60,113 nt of DNA, from NCBI RefSeq assembly GCF_016862795.1, contig NZ_BONQ01000187.1, forward strand, positions 1-60,113, in the 5' to 3' direction. Each line of letters begins with the position of its first letter. Positions within the stretch are counted from its first letter, which is position 1. Below the pieces are notes generated by a model. It had not been told where the DNA came from and did not search any database. It saw only the letters and a list, made by a program, of their open reading frames with translations. The position numbers and the translations under genes were made by a program. Origin of the DNA: Dactylosporangium siamense. Lineage in GTDB: Bacteria > Actinomycetota > Actinomycetes > Mycobacteriales > Micromonosporaceae. This document shows, one piece after another, positions 17,169 through 26,604 of the stretch.

Positions 17169-20105
17169 GTGCAGTGCGGTGTGCTCGGGCCGGTCGAGGT
17201 GCGGGTCGGTGGCGTGCCCGTCGATCTCGGTGGGCCCAGGCAGCAGCTGATCGTGGCGGGTCTGTTGTTCCATGCCGGGCAGGTCGTGACCGTGGCTGAC
17301 CTGGTGGAGCTTGTCTGGGACGAGGACCCGCCGGCGACTGCCCGCAACCAGATCCAGACCGTGGTGTATCGCCTCCGCAAGCTGCTCGGCCCGGCCGGCT
17401 CGTTGCAGACCGATCCGGCCGGTTACCGGATGGTCATCCCGGCCGGTGGTCTCGACCTGAGCCGCTTCCGGACGGCCCTTGCGCAGGCCAGGGCGGCGGA
17501 CGGGGAGGCGGCCGCCGCGTTCTACCGTGAGGCCCTGGATGAGTGGCGGGGCGTCCCGTTCGCGGGGTTGCCCGGTTCGGTGGTCGGCCGGTGGCGGGAC
17601 GCCCTCGTGGAGCTGCGTTGGGCGGCGACTGAGGAGTGGGCCGATACGTTGGTGCGGGTTGGTCGGCACCGTGAGGTGGTGGAGGTTGTCGCGCCGCTGG
17701 TTGCCGGGGATCCGTTGCGGGAGCGGTTGGTCGGGGCGTTGATGGCGGCGTTGCATCGGGAGGGCCGGCAGGCGGAGGCGTTGCAGCTCTTCCAGCGCAC
17801 GGTTGTGGCGCTGCGTGAGGAGCTCGGCGTCGATCCGGGCCCGCAGTTGCGGGAGCTGCATCTGGAGGTGCTGCGTGGTGTGGCGCAGGCCCCCGCCGGT
17901 CGGGTGAACGTGTTGCCCCGGGCGGTGACGCAGTTGCGTGGCCGGGAGCAGGAGACGGGTCGGCTGCTGCGGGCGGTCCGTGGTGGGCATCGGGTCGTTG
18001 TCGTGGACGGGATGGCGGGGGTCGGTAAGTCGGCGTTCGCGGTGTCTGTCGCGGAGGCGTTGCGGGAGGAGTACCCGGGCGCGCAGCTGTTCGTGGATCT
18101 GCAGGGGCATAGTGAGGGCGCGCCGGTGGCGCCGGTCGATGCGTTGGGGCTGTTGCTGGCGCAGCTTTGTGAGGTGCCGCAGCGTGTCCCTGATGACCTT
18201 GCCGGTCGGCAGGTCCTGTGGCGGCGGGCCCTGACTGGTCATCGGGCGGTCGTGGTGGTGTTGGACAACGTGGCGGGTGCGGAGCAGGTGCGGCCGTTGT
18301 TGCCGCCGGTGGATGCGGTGTGTGTGGTGCTGGTGACGAGCCGGACGCGGATCGGTCCGGTCGATGGGGCGTTCCCGTTGAGTCTGGAGCCGTTGCCGGT
18401 CGGCGATGCGGTGTCGGTGCTCCGCGACGCGATCGGTGACCGGGTCGACGCGGAGCCGGACGCGGCGGCCGAGGTGGTGGAGTTGTGTGGGCGGCTGCCT
18501 CTCGCGGTGCGGTTGATCGCGCATCGGTTGCAGCATCGGCCGCGGTGGAGTGTGTCGGCGATGGCGGAGCGGTTGCGGGCCGCGGATCCGCCGCCGATCG
18601 CGGTGTCCGCGGAGGGGCACAGCGTGGCGGCGGCGTTCGACGTGTCGTATCGGCAGTTGAGCGCGCTGGAACAGCGGTGTTTCCGGTTGCTGGGGTTGCA
18701 TCCGGCGGGTGAGTTCGAGGTGTGGCCGGCCGCTGCTTTGGCTGAGGTGCCGGTGCCGGTGGTGCGGGACCTGCTCGACCGTCTGGTGGAGGTACACCTG
18801 CTGCAGGAGGATCAACCCGGGCGCTACCGTCTCCATGATTTGCTGCGGGAGTTCGCCGGGACCCTGGTCACCGCAGCGGAACGGCCGGCGGCGATGGAAC
18901 GGCTGCTTGACTACTACCTGCATTCCGCGGCTATGGTCAACGTCTATCTGGAGATGCGGCCCGAGACCGCGCCGAGGTTCCCGTCCGACGCCTTCACCCG
19001 GCCGTTCGCCGGTGACCGGGACGGACTGGCCTGGATGCGTGCGGCCTGGCCGGCGCTCGTGGCGCTCGCCGACGAGGCGCACCGCATCGGCGCGCACCGG
19101 CACCCCGTGCTGCTGCACCGGGTCCTGTGGCGGTTCGCCAACAACGAAGCCCGGTCCGAGATCGCCGAGCGGCTCGGGCAGCAGGCGATCGCCTCCGCCC
19201 GCGCGCTCGGCGACGACGAGCTGATCGCGATGGCGTGCAGATGGCACGCGGGCACGATGCTGCGGCTGTGCCGGCCCGCGGAGAGCATCGAGCACCTGCG
19301 CGAGGCCGCCGCCCGGTACGCCGCGGCCGGGCTGCGGGCGGGGCTGGCGGCCATCGAGGTCAACCTCGGCGTCGTCTGCCGGGCGGCCGGGCGGCTCAGG
19401 GAGGGCATCGAGCACGCGCGCACGGCCATCGCCCTGAGCGAGGAGACCGGCGACCACACGACCCGGTTGACCGCCCTCGCCGAGCTGGGTTCGACGCACA
19501 TGCTGCTGGGCGAGCTGGCCGAGGCCCGCTTGGCGCTGCGGGAGTCGGTGATCGGTATGCGCCGGCTCGGCGCGACGATGCAGCTGGCGAGCAGCACCGC
19601 CGAGTTCGGCCGGGCGCACCTTGCCCAGGGCCACCCGCGCGTGGCGTTCCTGCTGCTGCGGCGGGCGCACCGTGCCTACGCCGACTACGGCAGCGTCGCC
19701 GGTTCGGCGGAGATGCTCAGTTCAATGGGACGGGCGCACGCCGTCCTCGGCGACCTCGACGCGGCGTTGCGCTGCCAGCTTGAGGCGATCGAGGAGGTCC
19801 GGGATCTGCCGGACCGGTTCTTCGAGGCGACGATCCACAACGACCTGGGTGCCACGCTGACCCTGCTCGACCGCACCGGCGAGGCGATCACCGAATACGA
19901 GCGGGCGTTGCTGCTCACGGCGCGGACCGGGCAGCGGTTCGAACAGGCGCGGGCGCACACCGGCATCGCCGACGCGCTGCGCCGCACGGGGCGGGACGAC
20001 ACCGGCCAGCGCGCTGAGGCACACGCCGTGTTCCTGGAGTGCGGGCTGAGTGAGCAGGCCGCCGCGCGCGCGGCGGGCCTGACCCGCGTGGTGAGCGTGC
20101 CCTGA
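17169..20105 (+). CDS. AfsR/SARP-type regulator, copy 1 (BTAD, NB-ARC, TPR)
   Basis: A 978-residue cytoplasmic regulator. Order: OmpR-like winged helix (residues 1-95), bacterial transcriptional activator domain (about 100-245), NB-ARC ATPase (about 265-500) with P-loop GMAGVGKSAF near 281 and Walker B VVVLDN near 360, then a winged-helix/helical segment and TPR-like repeats to the end (SSMGRAHAVLGDLDAALR). Such proteins activate genes in response to signals relayed through ATP binding and TPR contacts. GTG 17169 lacks a ribosome-binding site but fits the leaderless promoter. Copy 2 follows in tandem (offset 3028 bp). The middle part uses more T/G-ending codons (gttg, gcgttg) than neighbours. 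No biosynthetic cluster is adjacent. Confidence 0.87.
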   Translation: MQCGVLGPVEVRVGGVPVDLGGPRQQLIVAGLLFHAGQVVTVADLVELVWDEDPPATARNQIQTVVYRLRKLLGPAGSLQTDPAGYRMVIPAGGLDLSRFRTALAQARAADGEAAAAFYREALDEWRGVPFAGLPGSVVGRWRDALVELRWAATEEWADTLVRVGRHREVVEVVAPLVAGDPLRERLVGALMAALHREGRQAEALQLFQRTVVALREELGVDPGPQLRELHLEVLRGVAQAPAGRVNVLPRAVTQLRGREQETGRLLRAVRGGHRVVVVDGMAGVGKSAFAVSVAEALREEYPGAQLFVDLQGHSEGAPVAPVDALGLLLAQLCEVPQRVPDDLAGRQVLWRRALTGHRAVVVVLDNVAGAEQVRPLLPPVDAVCVVLVTSRTRIGPVDGAFPLSLEPLPVGDAVSVLRDAIGDRVDAEPDAAAEVVELCGRLPLAVRLIAHRLQHRPRWSVSAMAERLRAADPPPIAVSAEGHSVAAAFDVSYRQLSALEQRCFRLLGLHPAGEFEVWPAAALAEVPVPVVRDLLDRLVEVHLLQEDQPGRYRLHDLLREFAGTLVTAAERPAAMERLLDYYLHSAAMVNVYLEMRPETAPRFPSDAFTRPFAGDRDGLAWMRAAWPALVALADEAHRIGAHRHPVLLHRVLWRFANNEARSEIAERLGQQAIASARALGDDELIAMACRWHAGTMLRLCRPAESIEHLREAAARYAAAGLRAGLAAIEVNLGVVCRAAGRLREGIEHARTAIALSEETGDHTTRLTALAELGSTHMLLGELAEARLALRESVIGMRRLGATMQLASSTAEFGRAHLAQGHPRVAFLLLRRAHRAYADYGSVAGSAEMLSSMGRAHAVLGDLDAALRCQLEAIEEVRDLPDRFFEATIHNDLGATLTLLDRTGEAITEYERALLLTARTGQRFEQARAHTGIADALRRTGRDDTGQRAEAHAVFLECGLSEQAAARAAGLTRVVSVP

Positions 20106-20158
20106 GAGTCCGGTCAGGCATCGACCGCGCCCGTCGTCTGAGCTGGAATGGGATGGCG

Positions 20159-20196
20159 GTGTACGCTCTGCGGCCGATCGACTACCGTCCCCTGAC
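20159..20196 (+). promoter_or_regulatory. Putative leaderless promoter of second SARP gene
   Basis: GTGTACGC (20159-20166), 16 bp, TACCGT (20183-20188), eight bases, GTG start. It lies in a ~60-bp upstream stretch nearly identical to that of copy 1, starting at GTCTGAG in both. Confidence 0.5.
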
Positions 20197-23130
20197 GTGC
20201 AGTGCGGTGTGCTCGGGCCGGTGGAGGTGCGGGTCGGTGGAGTGTCCGTCGACCTTGGTGGGCCCAGGCAGCAGCTGATCGTGGCCGGCCTGCTGTTCCA
20301 TGCCGGGCGGGTCGTCACCGTGGCTGACCTGGTGGAGCTCGTGTGGGACGAGGATCCGCCGGTGACTGCCCGCAACCAGATTCAGACCGTGGTGTATCGC
20401 CTGCGCAAGCTGCTCGGTCCGGCTGGCTCGTTGCAGACGGATCCGGCCGGTTACCGGATGGTCGTTCCGGCTGGGGGTCTTGACCTGGCCCGGTTCAGGA
20501 CGGCCCTGGCGAAGGCCAGGGCGGCGGACGGGGAGGCCGCCGCCGCGTCCTACCGTGAGGCGCTGGATGAGTGGCGGGGCGTTCCGTTTGCCGGGTTGCC
20601 CGGCTCGGTCATCGGTCGGTGGCGTGACTCGCTTGTTGAGTTGCGTTGGGCGGCGACTGAGGAGTGGGCCGATACGTTGGTGCGGGTTGGTCGGCACCGT
20701 GAGGTGGTGGAGGTCGTCGCGCCGCTGGTTGCCGGGGATCCTCTGCGGGAGCGGTTGGTCGGGGCGTTGATGGCGGCGTTGCATCGGGAGGGTCGGCAGG
20801 CGGAGGCGTTGCAGCTCTTCCAGCGCACGGTCGTTGCGTTGCGTGAGGAGCTCGGTGTCGATCCGGGCCCGCAGTTGCGGGAGCTGCATCTGGAGGTGCT
20901 GCGCGGCACGGCGCAGGCCCCCGTGGCACGCCGGGCCAGTGCGCTGCCGCGGGTGGCCCGGCTGCGCGGGCGCGACGAGGAGACGGACCGGCTGCTGCGG
21001 GCGGTCCGCGGCGGACATCGGGTCGTTGTCGTGGACGGCATGGCCGGGGTCGGCAAGTCGGCGTTCGCGGTGTCGGCCGCGGAAGCGCTCGACGGCGACC
21101 ACCTCGGCGCGCGGCTGTTCGTGGATCTGCAGGGGCACAGCGAGGGCGCGCCGGTGGCCCCGGTCGACGCGCTCGGCCTGCTGCTGGCGCAGCTCGGTGA
21201 GGCGCCGCAGCGGATCCCTGATGACCTGCCGGGCCGGCAGGTGCTGTGGCGGGAGTCCCTGACGCAGCGCAGCACCGTCATCGTGCTGGACAACGTGGCT
21301 GGGGCGGAGCAGGTGCGGCCGTTGTTGCCGCCGGTGGATGCGGTGTCTGTGGTGCTGGTGACGAGCCGGACCAGGATCGGCCCGGTCGACGGTGCGTTCC
21401 TGCTGAGTCTGGAGCCGTTGCCGGTCGGCGATGCGGTGTCGGTGTTGCGCGACGCGATCGGTGAGCGGGTCGACGCGGAGCCGGAGGCGGCGGCCGAGGT
21501 GGTGGAGCTGTGTGGGCGGCTGCCCCTCGCGGTGCGGTTGATCGCCCACCGGTTGCAGCATCGGCCGCGGTGGAGCGTGTCGGCGATGGCGGAGCGGTTG
21601 CGGGCCGCGGACCCGCCGCCGATCGCGGTGTCGGCGGAGGGGCACAGTGTCGCGGCGGCGTTCGATGTGTCGTATCGGCAGCTGAGCGCGCTGGAACAGC
21701 GGTGTTTCCGGTTGCTGGGGTTGCATCCGGCCGGTGAGTTCGAGGTGTGGCCGGCGGCCGCGCTGGTTGAGACCGCTGCGCCGCAGGCGCGTGAACTGCT
21801 CGACCGCCTGGTGGAGGTACACCTCCTGCAGGAAGACCAACCAGGGCACTATCGGTTGCACGATCTGCTGCGGGAGTTCGCCGGGACCCTGGTCACCGTT
21901 GCGGAACGCCCGGCGGCGATGGCCCGGCTGCTCGACTACTACCTGCACACCGCCGCCATGGTCAGCGTTCACCTGGAGATGCGGCCCGAGACCTTGCCGA
22001 GGTTCCCGTCCGACGCCTTTACCCGGTCGTTTGCCGGTGACCGGGAGGGACTGGTCTGGATGCGTGCGGCCTGGCCGGCGCTCGTGGCGCTCGCCGACGA
22101 GGCGCACCGCATCGGCGCGCACCGGCACCCCGTGCTGTTGCACCGGGTCCTGTGGCGGTTCGCCAACAACGAGGGCCGGGCCGAGATCGCCGAGCGGCTC
22201 GGCCGGCAGGCGATCACGTCCGCGGTGGCGCTCGGCGACGACGAGCTGATCGGGATGGCGTGCAGGTGGCACGCGGGCACGATGCTGCGCCTGTGCCGCC
22301 CGGCGGAGAGTATCGAGCACCTGCGCGAGGCCGCCGCCCGGTACGCCGCGGCCGGGCTGCGGGCGGAGCTGGCGCCCATCGAGATCAACCTCGGCGTCGT
22401 CTGCCGGGCGGTCGGGCGGCTCAGGGAGGGCATCGAGCACGCGCGCACGGCCATCGCCCTGAGCGAGGAGACCGGCGAGCACGCGGTCCGGCTGGCCGCC
22501 CTCGCCGAGCTGGGATCGACGCAGACCCTGCTGGGCGAGCCGGTCGAGGCCCGCTTGGCGCTGCGGGAGTCGGCGATCGGCACGCACCGGCTCGGGCGGT
22601 CGATGCAGCTGGCGAACACCACCGCCGAGTTCGGCCGGGCGCACCTCGCCCATGGCCACCCGCGCCTGGCGTTGCTGCTGCTGCGGCGGGCGCACCGCGT
22701 CTACGCCGACTACGGCAGCGTCGCCGGCACCGCGGAGACGCTCAGCTCGATCGGACGGGCGCACGCCGTCCTCGGCGACCTCGACGCGGCGTTGCGCTGC
22801 CAGCTTGAGGCGATCGAGGAGGTCCGGGATCTGCCGGACCGGTTCTTCGAGGCGACGATCCACAACGACCTGGGTGCCACGCTGACCCTGCTCGACCGCA
22901 CCGGCGAGGCGATCACCGAGCACGAGCGGGCGTTGCTGCTCACCGCGCGGACGGGGCAGCGGTTCGAGCAGGCGCGGGCCCAGGCCGGCATCGCCGATGC
23001 GCTGTTCCGCGCGGGGCGGGACGGCACCGGTCAGCGGGCTGAGGCACACGCCCTGTTCCTGGAGTGCGGGCTGGGTGAGCAGGCCGCCGCGAACGCGGCG
23101 GGCCTGACCCACGTGATGACCGTGCCCTGA
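20197..23130 (+). CDS. AfsR/SARP-type regulator, copy 2
   Basis: A 977-residue paralogue of copy 1 with the same domain order: winged helix, BTAD, NB-ARC (GMAGVGKSAF; VIVLDNVAG) and TPR-like repeats. Identity to copy 1 is very high in the first ~700 bp and near the 3' end (about 165 bp identical around 19730-19894 and its counterpart), with more divergent stretches between, such as residues 245-265. Bases 21716-21946 are identical to the inverted copy 3. This mosaic points to gene conversion. It ends six bases before the convergent PadR gene. Confidence 0.87.
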   Translation: MQCGVLGPVEVRVGGVSVDLGGPRQQLIVAGLLFHAGRVVTVADLVELVWDEDPPVTARNQIQTVVYRLRKLLGPAGSLQTDPAGYRMVVPAGGLDLARFRTALAKARAADGEAAAASYREALDEWRGVPFAGLPGSVIGRWRDSLVELRWAATEEWADTLVRVGRHREVVEVVAPLVAGDPLRERLVGALMAALHREGRQAEALQLFQRTVVALREELGVDPGPQLRELHLEVLRGTAQAPVARRASALPRVARLRGRDEETDRLLRAVRGGHRVVVVDGMAGVGKSAFAVSAAEALDGDHLGARLFVDLQGHSEGAPVAPVDALGLLLAQLGEAPQRIPDDLPGRQVLWRESLTQRSTVIVLDNVAGAEQVRPLLPPVDAVSVVLVTSRTRIGPVDGAFLLSLEPLPVGDAVSVLRDAIGERVDAEPEAAAEVVELCGRLPLAVRLIAHRLQHRPRWSVSAMAERLRAADPPPIAVSAEGHSVAAAFDVSYRQLSALEQRCFRLLGLHPAGEFEVWPAAALVETAAPQARELLDRLVEVHLLQEDQPGHYRLHDLLREFAGTLVTVAERPAAMARLLDYYLHTAAMVSVHLEMRPETLPRFPSDAFTRSFAGDREGLVWMRAAWPALVALADEAHRIGAHRHPVLLHRVLWRFANNEGRAEIAERLGRQAITSAVALGDDELIGMACRWHAGTMLRLCRPAESIEHLREAAARYAAAGLRAELAPIEINLGVVCRAVGRLREGIEHARTAIALSEETGEHAVRLAALAELGSTQTLLGEPVEARLALRESAIGTHRLGRSMQLANTTAEFGRAHLAHGHPRLALLLLRRAHRVYADYGSVAGTAETLSSIGRAHAVLGDLDAALRCQLEAIEEVRDLPDRFFEATIHNDLGATLTLLDRTGEAITEHERALLLTARTGQRFEQARAQAGIADALFRAGRDGTGQRAEAHALFLECGLGEQAAANAAGLTHVMTVP

Positions 23131-23136
23131 CGGGCA

Positions 23137-23733
23137 TCAGTCGGCGAGGATGGCGTACAGCTTGCGGCGCGTCTCGGTCAGCACCTCGAGGGCCTGGGTC
23201 CGCTGCTCCGCGGTGCCGTTGAAGCCGACCTGGCGCAGGGCGTCCATGATGCCGACGGCGGCGTCGCGGAACTCCTGGGCCTGGGAGACGTTCTCGTCGC
23301 CGTACTCCTGCCAGGGGGCGTTCTGCGCGGCGGCCTCCGCCTCGGGGCGGCCGGTGTCGGTGAGGACGAAGCGCTTGCGGCCGCCCGTCTCCTCGGCGGT
23401 GATGAGACCCTCGTCCTCCAGCAGCTGCAGCGTCGGGTAGATCGAGCCGGGGCTCGGTCGCCAGATGCCGCCGGTGCGGGACTCGAGCTCCTGGATCATC
23501 TCGTAGCCGTGCATGGGGCGCTCGTGCAGCAGCGCGAGGACGGCGAGTCGCACGTTGGGGCGTCCGCCCCGGCCCGTGCCCTTACCGCCCCAGCCGCCGC
23601 CCCGGCCCGCGCCGCGGCCGTGCCCGGGTCCCCACGGCCCGCGCCCACCGGGCGGGAAGGGCGGGATGAACCCGCCGAAGCCACGGTGCCAGGCACCTGC
23701 GTCGAAGAGCATTGCTCCGTGTCGTGATCGCAT
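23137..23733 (-). CDS. PadR-family transcriptional regulator with Gly-rich N-terminus
   Basis: A 198-residue repressor. A Gly/Arg/Pro-rich disordered N-terminus (about 1-58) precedes the PadR winged helix: LAVLALLHERPMHGYEMIQEL and GSIYPTLQLLEDEGLI are the family signatures. A C-terminal helical dimer domain follows. The ATG at 23733 has AGGAG nine bases upstream. It almost certainly binds the long palindrome in its own promoter. The divergent arrangement expected of many PadR/transporter pairs is not seen; upstream lies mscR, on the same strand, ending at 23841. Confidence 0.9.
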   Translation of the reverse strand: MRSRHGAMLFDAGAWHRGFGGFIPPFPPGGRGPWGPGHGRGAGRGGGWGGKGTGRGGRPNVRLAVLALLHERPMHGYEMIQELESRTGGIWRPSPGSIYPTLQLLEDEGLITAEETGGRKRFVLTDTGRPEAEAAAQNAPWQEYGDENVSQAQEFRDAAVGIMDALRQVGFNGTAEQRTQALEVLTETRRKLYAILAD

Positions 23734-23746
23734 GATCGTTCTCCTG

Positions 23747-23785
23747 TCGTCGAACTGTCGGCGACTGTCGCCGACAGTTCGACGA
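23747..23785 (-). promoter_or_regulatory. PadR operator: 18-bp perfect inverted repeat over promoter
   Basis: Arms 23747-23764 and 23768-23785 are perfectly complementary with a 3-bp centre. Within them is TGTCGGCGACTGTCGCCGAC (≤20 shown), built of TGTCG/CGACA half sites; a related half site TATCGGCGACA lies at 23800-23810. On the minus strand TTGTCG, 17 bp, TATCGT gives a promoter whose -10 overlaps the repeat. Binding would block PadR transcription, so autoregulation is likely. Confidence 0.7.
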
Positions 23786-23840
23786 TATATCGGGAGACTA
23801 TCGGCGACAAGTCGTTGACCGATACATCCCGTTATATCCG

Positions 23841-24926
23841 TTACAGGACGATAACCGTGCGCAACACCGATCCCGCCTCCATCTCGTGGAAGGCCGCCTC
23901 CACGTCGGACAGGGTGCCGGTGGCGCTGACGAAACGGTCCAGTGGCAGCCGGCCCTGCAGGTACAGGTCGATGAGCAGCGGGAAGTCCCGGGAGGGCAGG
24001 CAGTCGCCGTACCAGCTGGACTTGAGCGCACCGCCCCGGCCGAACACCTCCAGGAACGGCAGGGTCAGCTGCATGTCGGGGCGCGGCACACCGACCAGGA
24101 CGACCGTCCCGGCCAGGTCACGGGCGTAGAAGGCCTGCTCGTACACCTGCGGCAGCCCGACGGCCTCGATGACGACGTCGGCGCCGAAGCCCCCGGTCAG
24201 CGCCCGCACCGCCTCCACCGGGTCGGTCTCGCGCGAGTTGACGACGTGCGTCGCCCCGAACTCCTGCGCCCAGGCGAGCTTGCGCACGTCGACGTCGACC
24301 GCGATGACCTTGCTCGCGCCGGCGAGGACCGACCCGACGATCGCCGCGTCGCCGACCCCGCCGCAGCCGAACACCGCGACCGTGTCGCCGCGGCCCACGT
24401 TGCCGGTGTTCAGCGCGGCGCCGATACCCGCCATGACCCCGCAGCCGAGCAGCCCGGCGACGCTCGCCGACGCCCTCGGGTCGACCTTCGTGCACTGCCC
24501 GGCGGCGACCAGGGTGTACTTGAGGAACGCGCCGATGCCCAGCGCCGGCGACAGCGGGGTGCCGTCGGCCAGGGTCATCTTCTGCTTGGCGTTGTGCGTG
24601 TTGAAGCAGTACCAGGGACGCCCGCGCTGGCAGGCCCGGCACTGCCCGCAGACGGCCCGCCAGTTGAGCACGACGAAGTCGCCCGGCGCGACGTCGGTGA
24701 CGCCCGGCCCGACGGCCGAGACGATCCCCGCCGCCTCGTGGCCGAGCAGATACGGGAAGTCCTCGCCGATGCCGCCCTCGCGATAGTGCAGGTCGGTGTG
24801 GCAGACCCCGCACGCCTGGACCTCCACCACCGCCTCGCCGGGGCCGGGGTCGGGGACGATGACGGTTTCGAGGCTGACAGGCTGGCCCTTGCCCAGCGCG
24901 ACCACGCCTTGCGTTTCGATAGGCAT
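23841..24926 (-). CDS. mscR: S-(hydroxymethyl)mycothiol dehydrogenase (mycothiol-dependent formaldehyde dehydrogenase)
   Basis: A 361-residue zinc alcohol dehydrogenase. It oxidises the formaldehyde-mycothiol adduct, and related enzymes also reduce S-nitrosomycothiol. Catalytic zinc ligands lie in ACGVCHTDL and GHEAAG; the structural zinc cysteines are in [28 protein letters not shown] is the NAD-binding loop. The long block [13 protein letters not shown] and [19 protein letters not shown] match mycobacterial AdhE2/MscR closely. ATG 24926 starts the conserved N-terminus. It is divergent from recQ with only 46 bp between. Mycothiol use marks the host as an actinomycete. Confidence 0.93.
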   Translation of the reverse strand: MPIETQGVVALGKGQPVSLETVIVPDPGPGEAVVEVQACGVCHTDLHYREGGIGEDFPYLLGHEAAGIVSAVGPGVTDVAPGDFVVLNWRAVCGQCRACQRGRPWYCFNTHNAKQKMTLADGTPLSPALGIGAFLKYTLVAAGQCTKVDPRASASVAGLLGCGVMAGIGAALNTGNVGRGDTVAVFGCGGVGDAAIVGSVLAGASKVIAVDVDVRKLAWAQEFGATHVVNSRETDPVEAVRALTGGFGADVVIEAVGLPQVYEQAFYARDLAGTVVLVGVPRPDMQLTLPFLEVFGRGGALKSSWYGDCLPSRDFPLLIDLYLQGRLPLDRFVSATGTLSDVEAAFHEMEAGSVLRTVIVL

Positions 24927-24972
24927 ACCCTCCGTCCTACCAGACGGATCGAGGGATGGTAGTAAGAGCGGC

Positions 24973-26604
24973 ATGACGGACGACCTGCGGCGCATCGCGA
25001 AGGAACGCTTCGGCTGGGACCGCCTGCGCGACGAGCAGGTGAAGGCCATGGAGGCCCTGATGGCCGGGCGCGACGCCCTGGCGGTGCTGCCGACCGGCGC
25101 CGGCAAGTCCGCCATCTACCAGGTGCCGGCGCCGCTGCTGCCGGGCCCGACGATCGTCATCTCGCCGCTGCTGGCGCTGCAGCAGGATCAGATCGCGTCG
25201 CTGACCGCCCGTAACCACGCGTCGCTGCAGGCGGTGCGGCTGTCCTCCGCCGAGGGCCGGGCCGAGCGCGCGGAGGCCTTGGAGGCGCTGCGGGCCGGCG
25301 ACGCCGAGTTTGTGTTCCTGACCCCGGAGCAGTTCGCCGACCCGGCCCGCGTCGCGCAGATCAAGGCCCTGAAGCCGAGCCTCGTCGCGGTCGACGAGGC
25401 GCACTGCGTCTCCGCGTGGGGGCACGACTTCCGCCCCGACTACCTGCAGCTGGGGCAGTTCATCCGCGAGCTGGGCCGGCCGCCGATCGTCGCCCTGACC
25501 GCGACCGCGTCACCGCCGGTCCGCGACGACATCGTCGAGCGGCTCGGGATGCGCGACCCTGAGATCGTCGTGACCGGCCTCGACCGGCCCAACCTGTTCC
25601 TGGAGTCGGTGCACTGCCCCGACGAGCAGACCCGCTGGCGGCGGCTGCTGGCCCGGCTGAAGGAGTCCACGCCGCCGGGGATCATCTACGCGCCGACCCG
25701 CCGGGCGACCGAGGAGCTCGCGGAGCGGCTCGTCGCGGAGGGCATGCCCGCCGTCGCGTACCACGGCGGCATGAGCGCCGGCGACCGCGAGCGCGCCCAC
25801 GAGGCGTTCCTCGCCGACGAGGTCGAGATCATGGTCGCGACGACCGCGTTCGGCATGGGCATCGACAAGCCCAACATCCGGTGGGTGAACCACATCGCGC
25901 TGCCGGACTCGCCCGACTCCTACCTGCAGGAGATCGGCCGGGCCGGCCGGGACGGGCAGCCGGCGCAGGTGCTGCTGCTGCACCGCACCGAGGACACCGG
26001 GCTGCGGAAGTTCTTCACCAACGTCTCGGTCGACCGGGAGGAGGTCAGCTCCCTCGCGGCGCTGCTGCGCTCCGTCGCGCCCGACCCGATCACCCGCGAC
26101 GAGCTGGAGGAGCGCACCGGCCTCGGCGCCCGCAAGCTCGGCCAGCTGCTGAGCCTCCTGGAGGAGGTCGGCGGCGCGCAGCTGCTGCACGGCAGCAAGG
26201 TCAAGGCGCCCCGCTGGGCGCCGACCCCGGCGAAGTCCGCCGAGCTGGCCGAGGCGCAGGCCGAGAAGCAGCAGACGGTGTCGCGGTCCCGGCTGGACAT
26301 GATGCGCAACTTCGCCGAGACGGAGCTGTGCCGCGGTCAGACCCTGCTCGCCTACTTCGGCGAGCACCTCGACGGCACCTGCGGGCACTGCGACAACTGC
26401 CTCGACGGCAGCGCGCAGGCCGGCCTCGACGCGGCCGGGGCCGTGCCGTTCCCGATCCACAGCGAGGTCCGCCACGGCGAGTGGGGCAAGGGCATCGTGC
26501 TGTCCTACGCGGGCGAGCAGATGACGGTCCTGTTCGACAACGTCGGCTACAAGACGCTGTCAGTGCCGGTCGTCGAGGAGCACCGGCTGCTGCGGCGGCT
26601 CTGA
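24973..26604 (+). CDS. recQ: RecQ-family ATP-dependent DNA helicase
   Basis: A 543-residue 3'-5' DNA helicase. Motif I is [12 protein letters not shown], motif [19 protein letters not shown], motif [11 protein letters not shown] and motif [12 protein letters not shown]. The zinc-binding part of RecQ-Ct is seen in [13 protein letters not shown] and CGHCDNC. There is no HRDC domain; instead the last ~50 residues ([28 protein letters not shown]) resemble the Tudor-like tail of UvrD/PcrA helicases. ATG 24973 fits the usual N-terminus. The 3' end overlaps the convergent third SARP gene by 45 bp. Confidence 0.93.
   Translation: MTDDLRRIAKERFGWDRLRDEQVKAMEALMAGRDALAVLPTGAGKSAIYQVPAPLLPGPTIVISPLLALQQDQIASLTARNHASLQAVRLSSAEGRAERAEALEALRAGDAEFVFLTPEQFADPARVAQIKALKPSLVAVDEAHCVSAWGHDFRPDYLQLGQFIRELGRPPIVALTATASPPVRDDIVERLGMRDPEIVVTGLDRPNLFLESVHCPDEQTRWRRLLARLKESTPPGIIYAPTRRATEELAERLVAEGMPAVAYHGGMSAGDRERAHEAFLADEVEIMVATTAFGMGIDKPNIRWVNHIALPDSPDSYLQEIGRAGRDGQPAQVLLLHRTEDTGLRKFFTNVSVDREEVSSLAALLRSVAPDPITRDELEERTGLGARKLGQLLSLLEEVGGAQLLHGSKVKAPRWAPTPAKSAELAEAQAEKQQTVSRSRLDMMRNFAETELCRGQTLLAYFGEHLDGTCGHCDNCLDGSAQAGLDAAGAVPFPIHSEVRHGEWGKGIVLSYAGEQMTVLFDNVGYKTLSVPVVEEHRLLRRL

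Noticed and set aside
17154-23112. Very long minus-strand open frames opposite SARP copies 1 and 2 (838 and 976 codons)
   Set aside because: They mirror the plus-strand genes, are Arg/His/Gln-rich without domains, and arise from codon bias in GC-rich DNA. The mirrored case exists opposite copy 3 as well.
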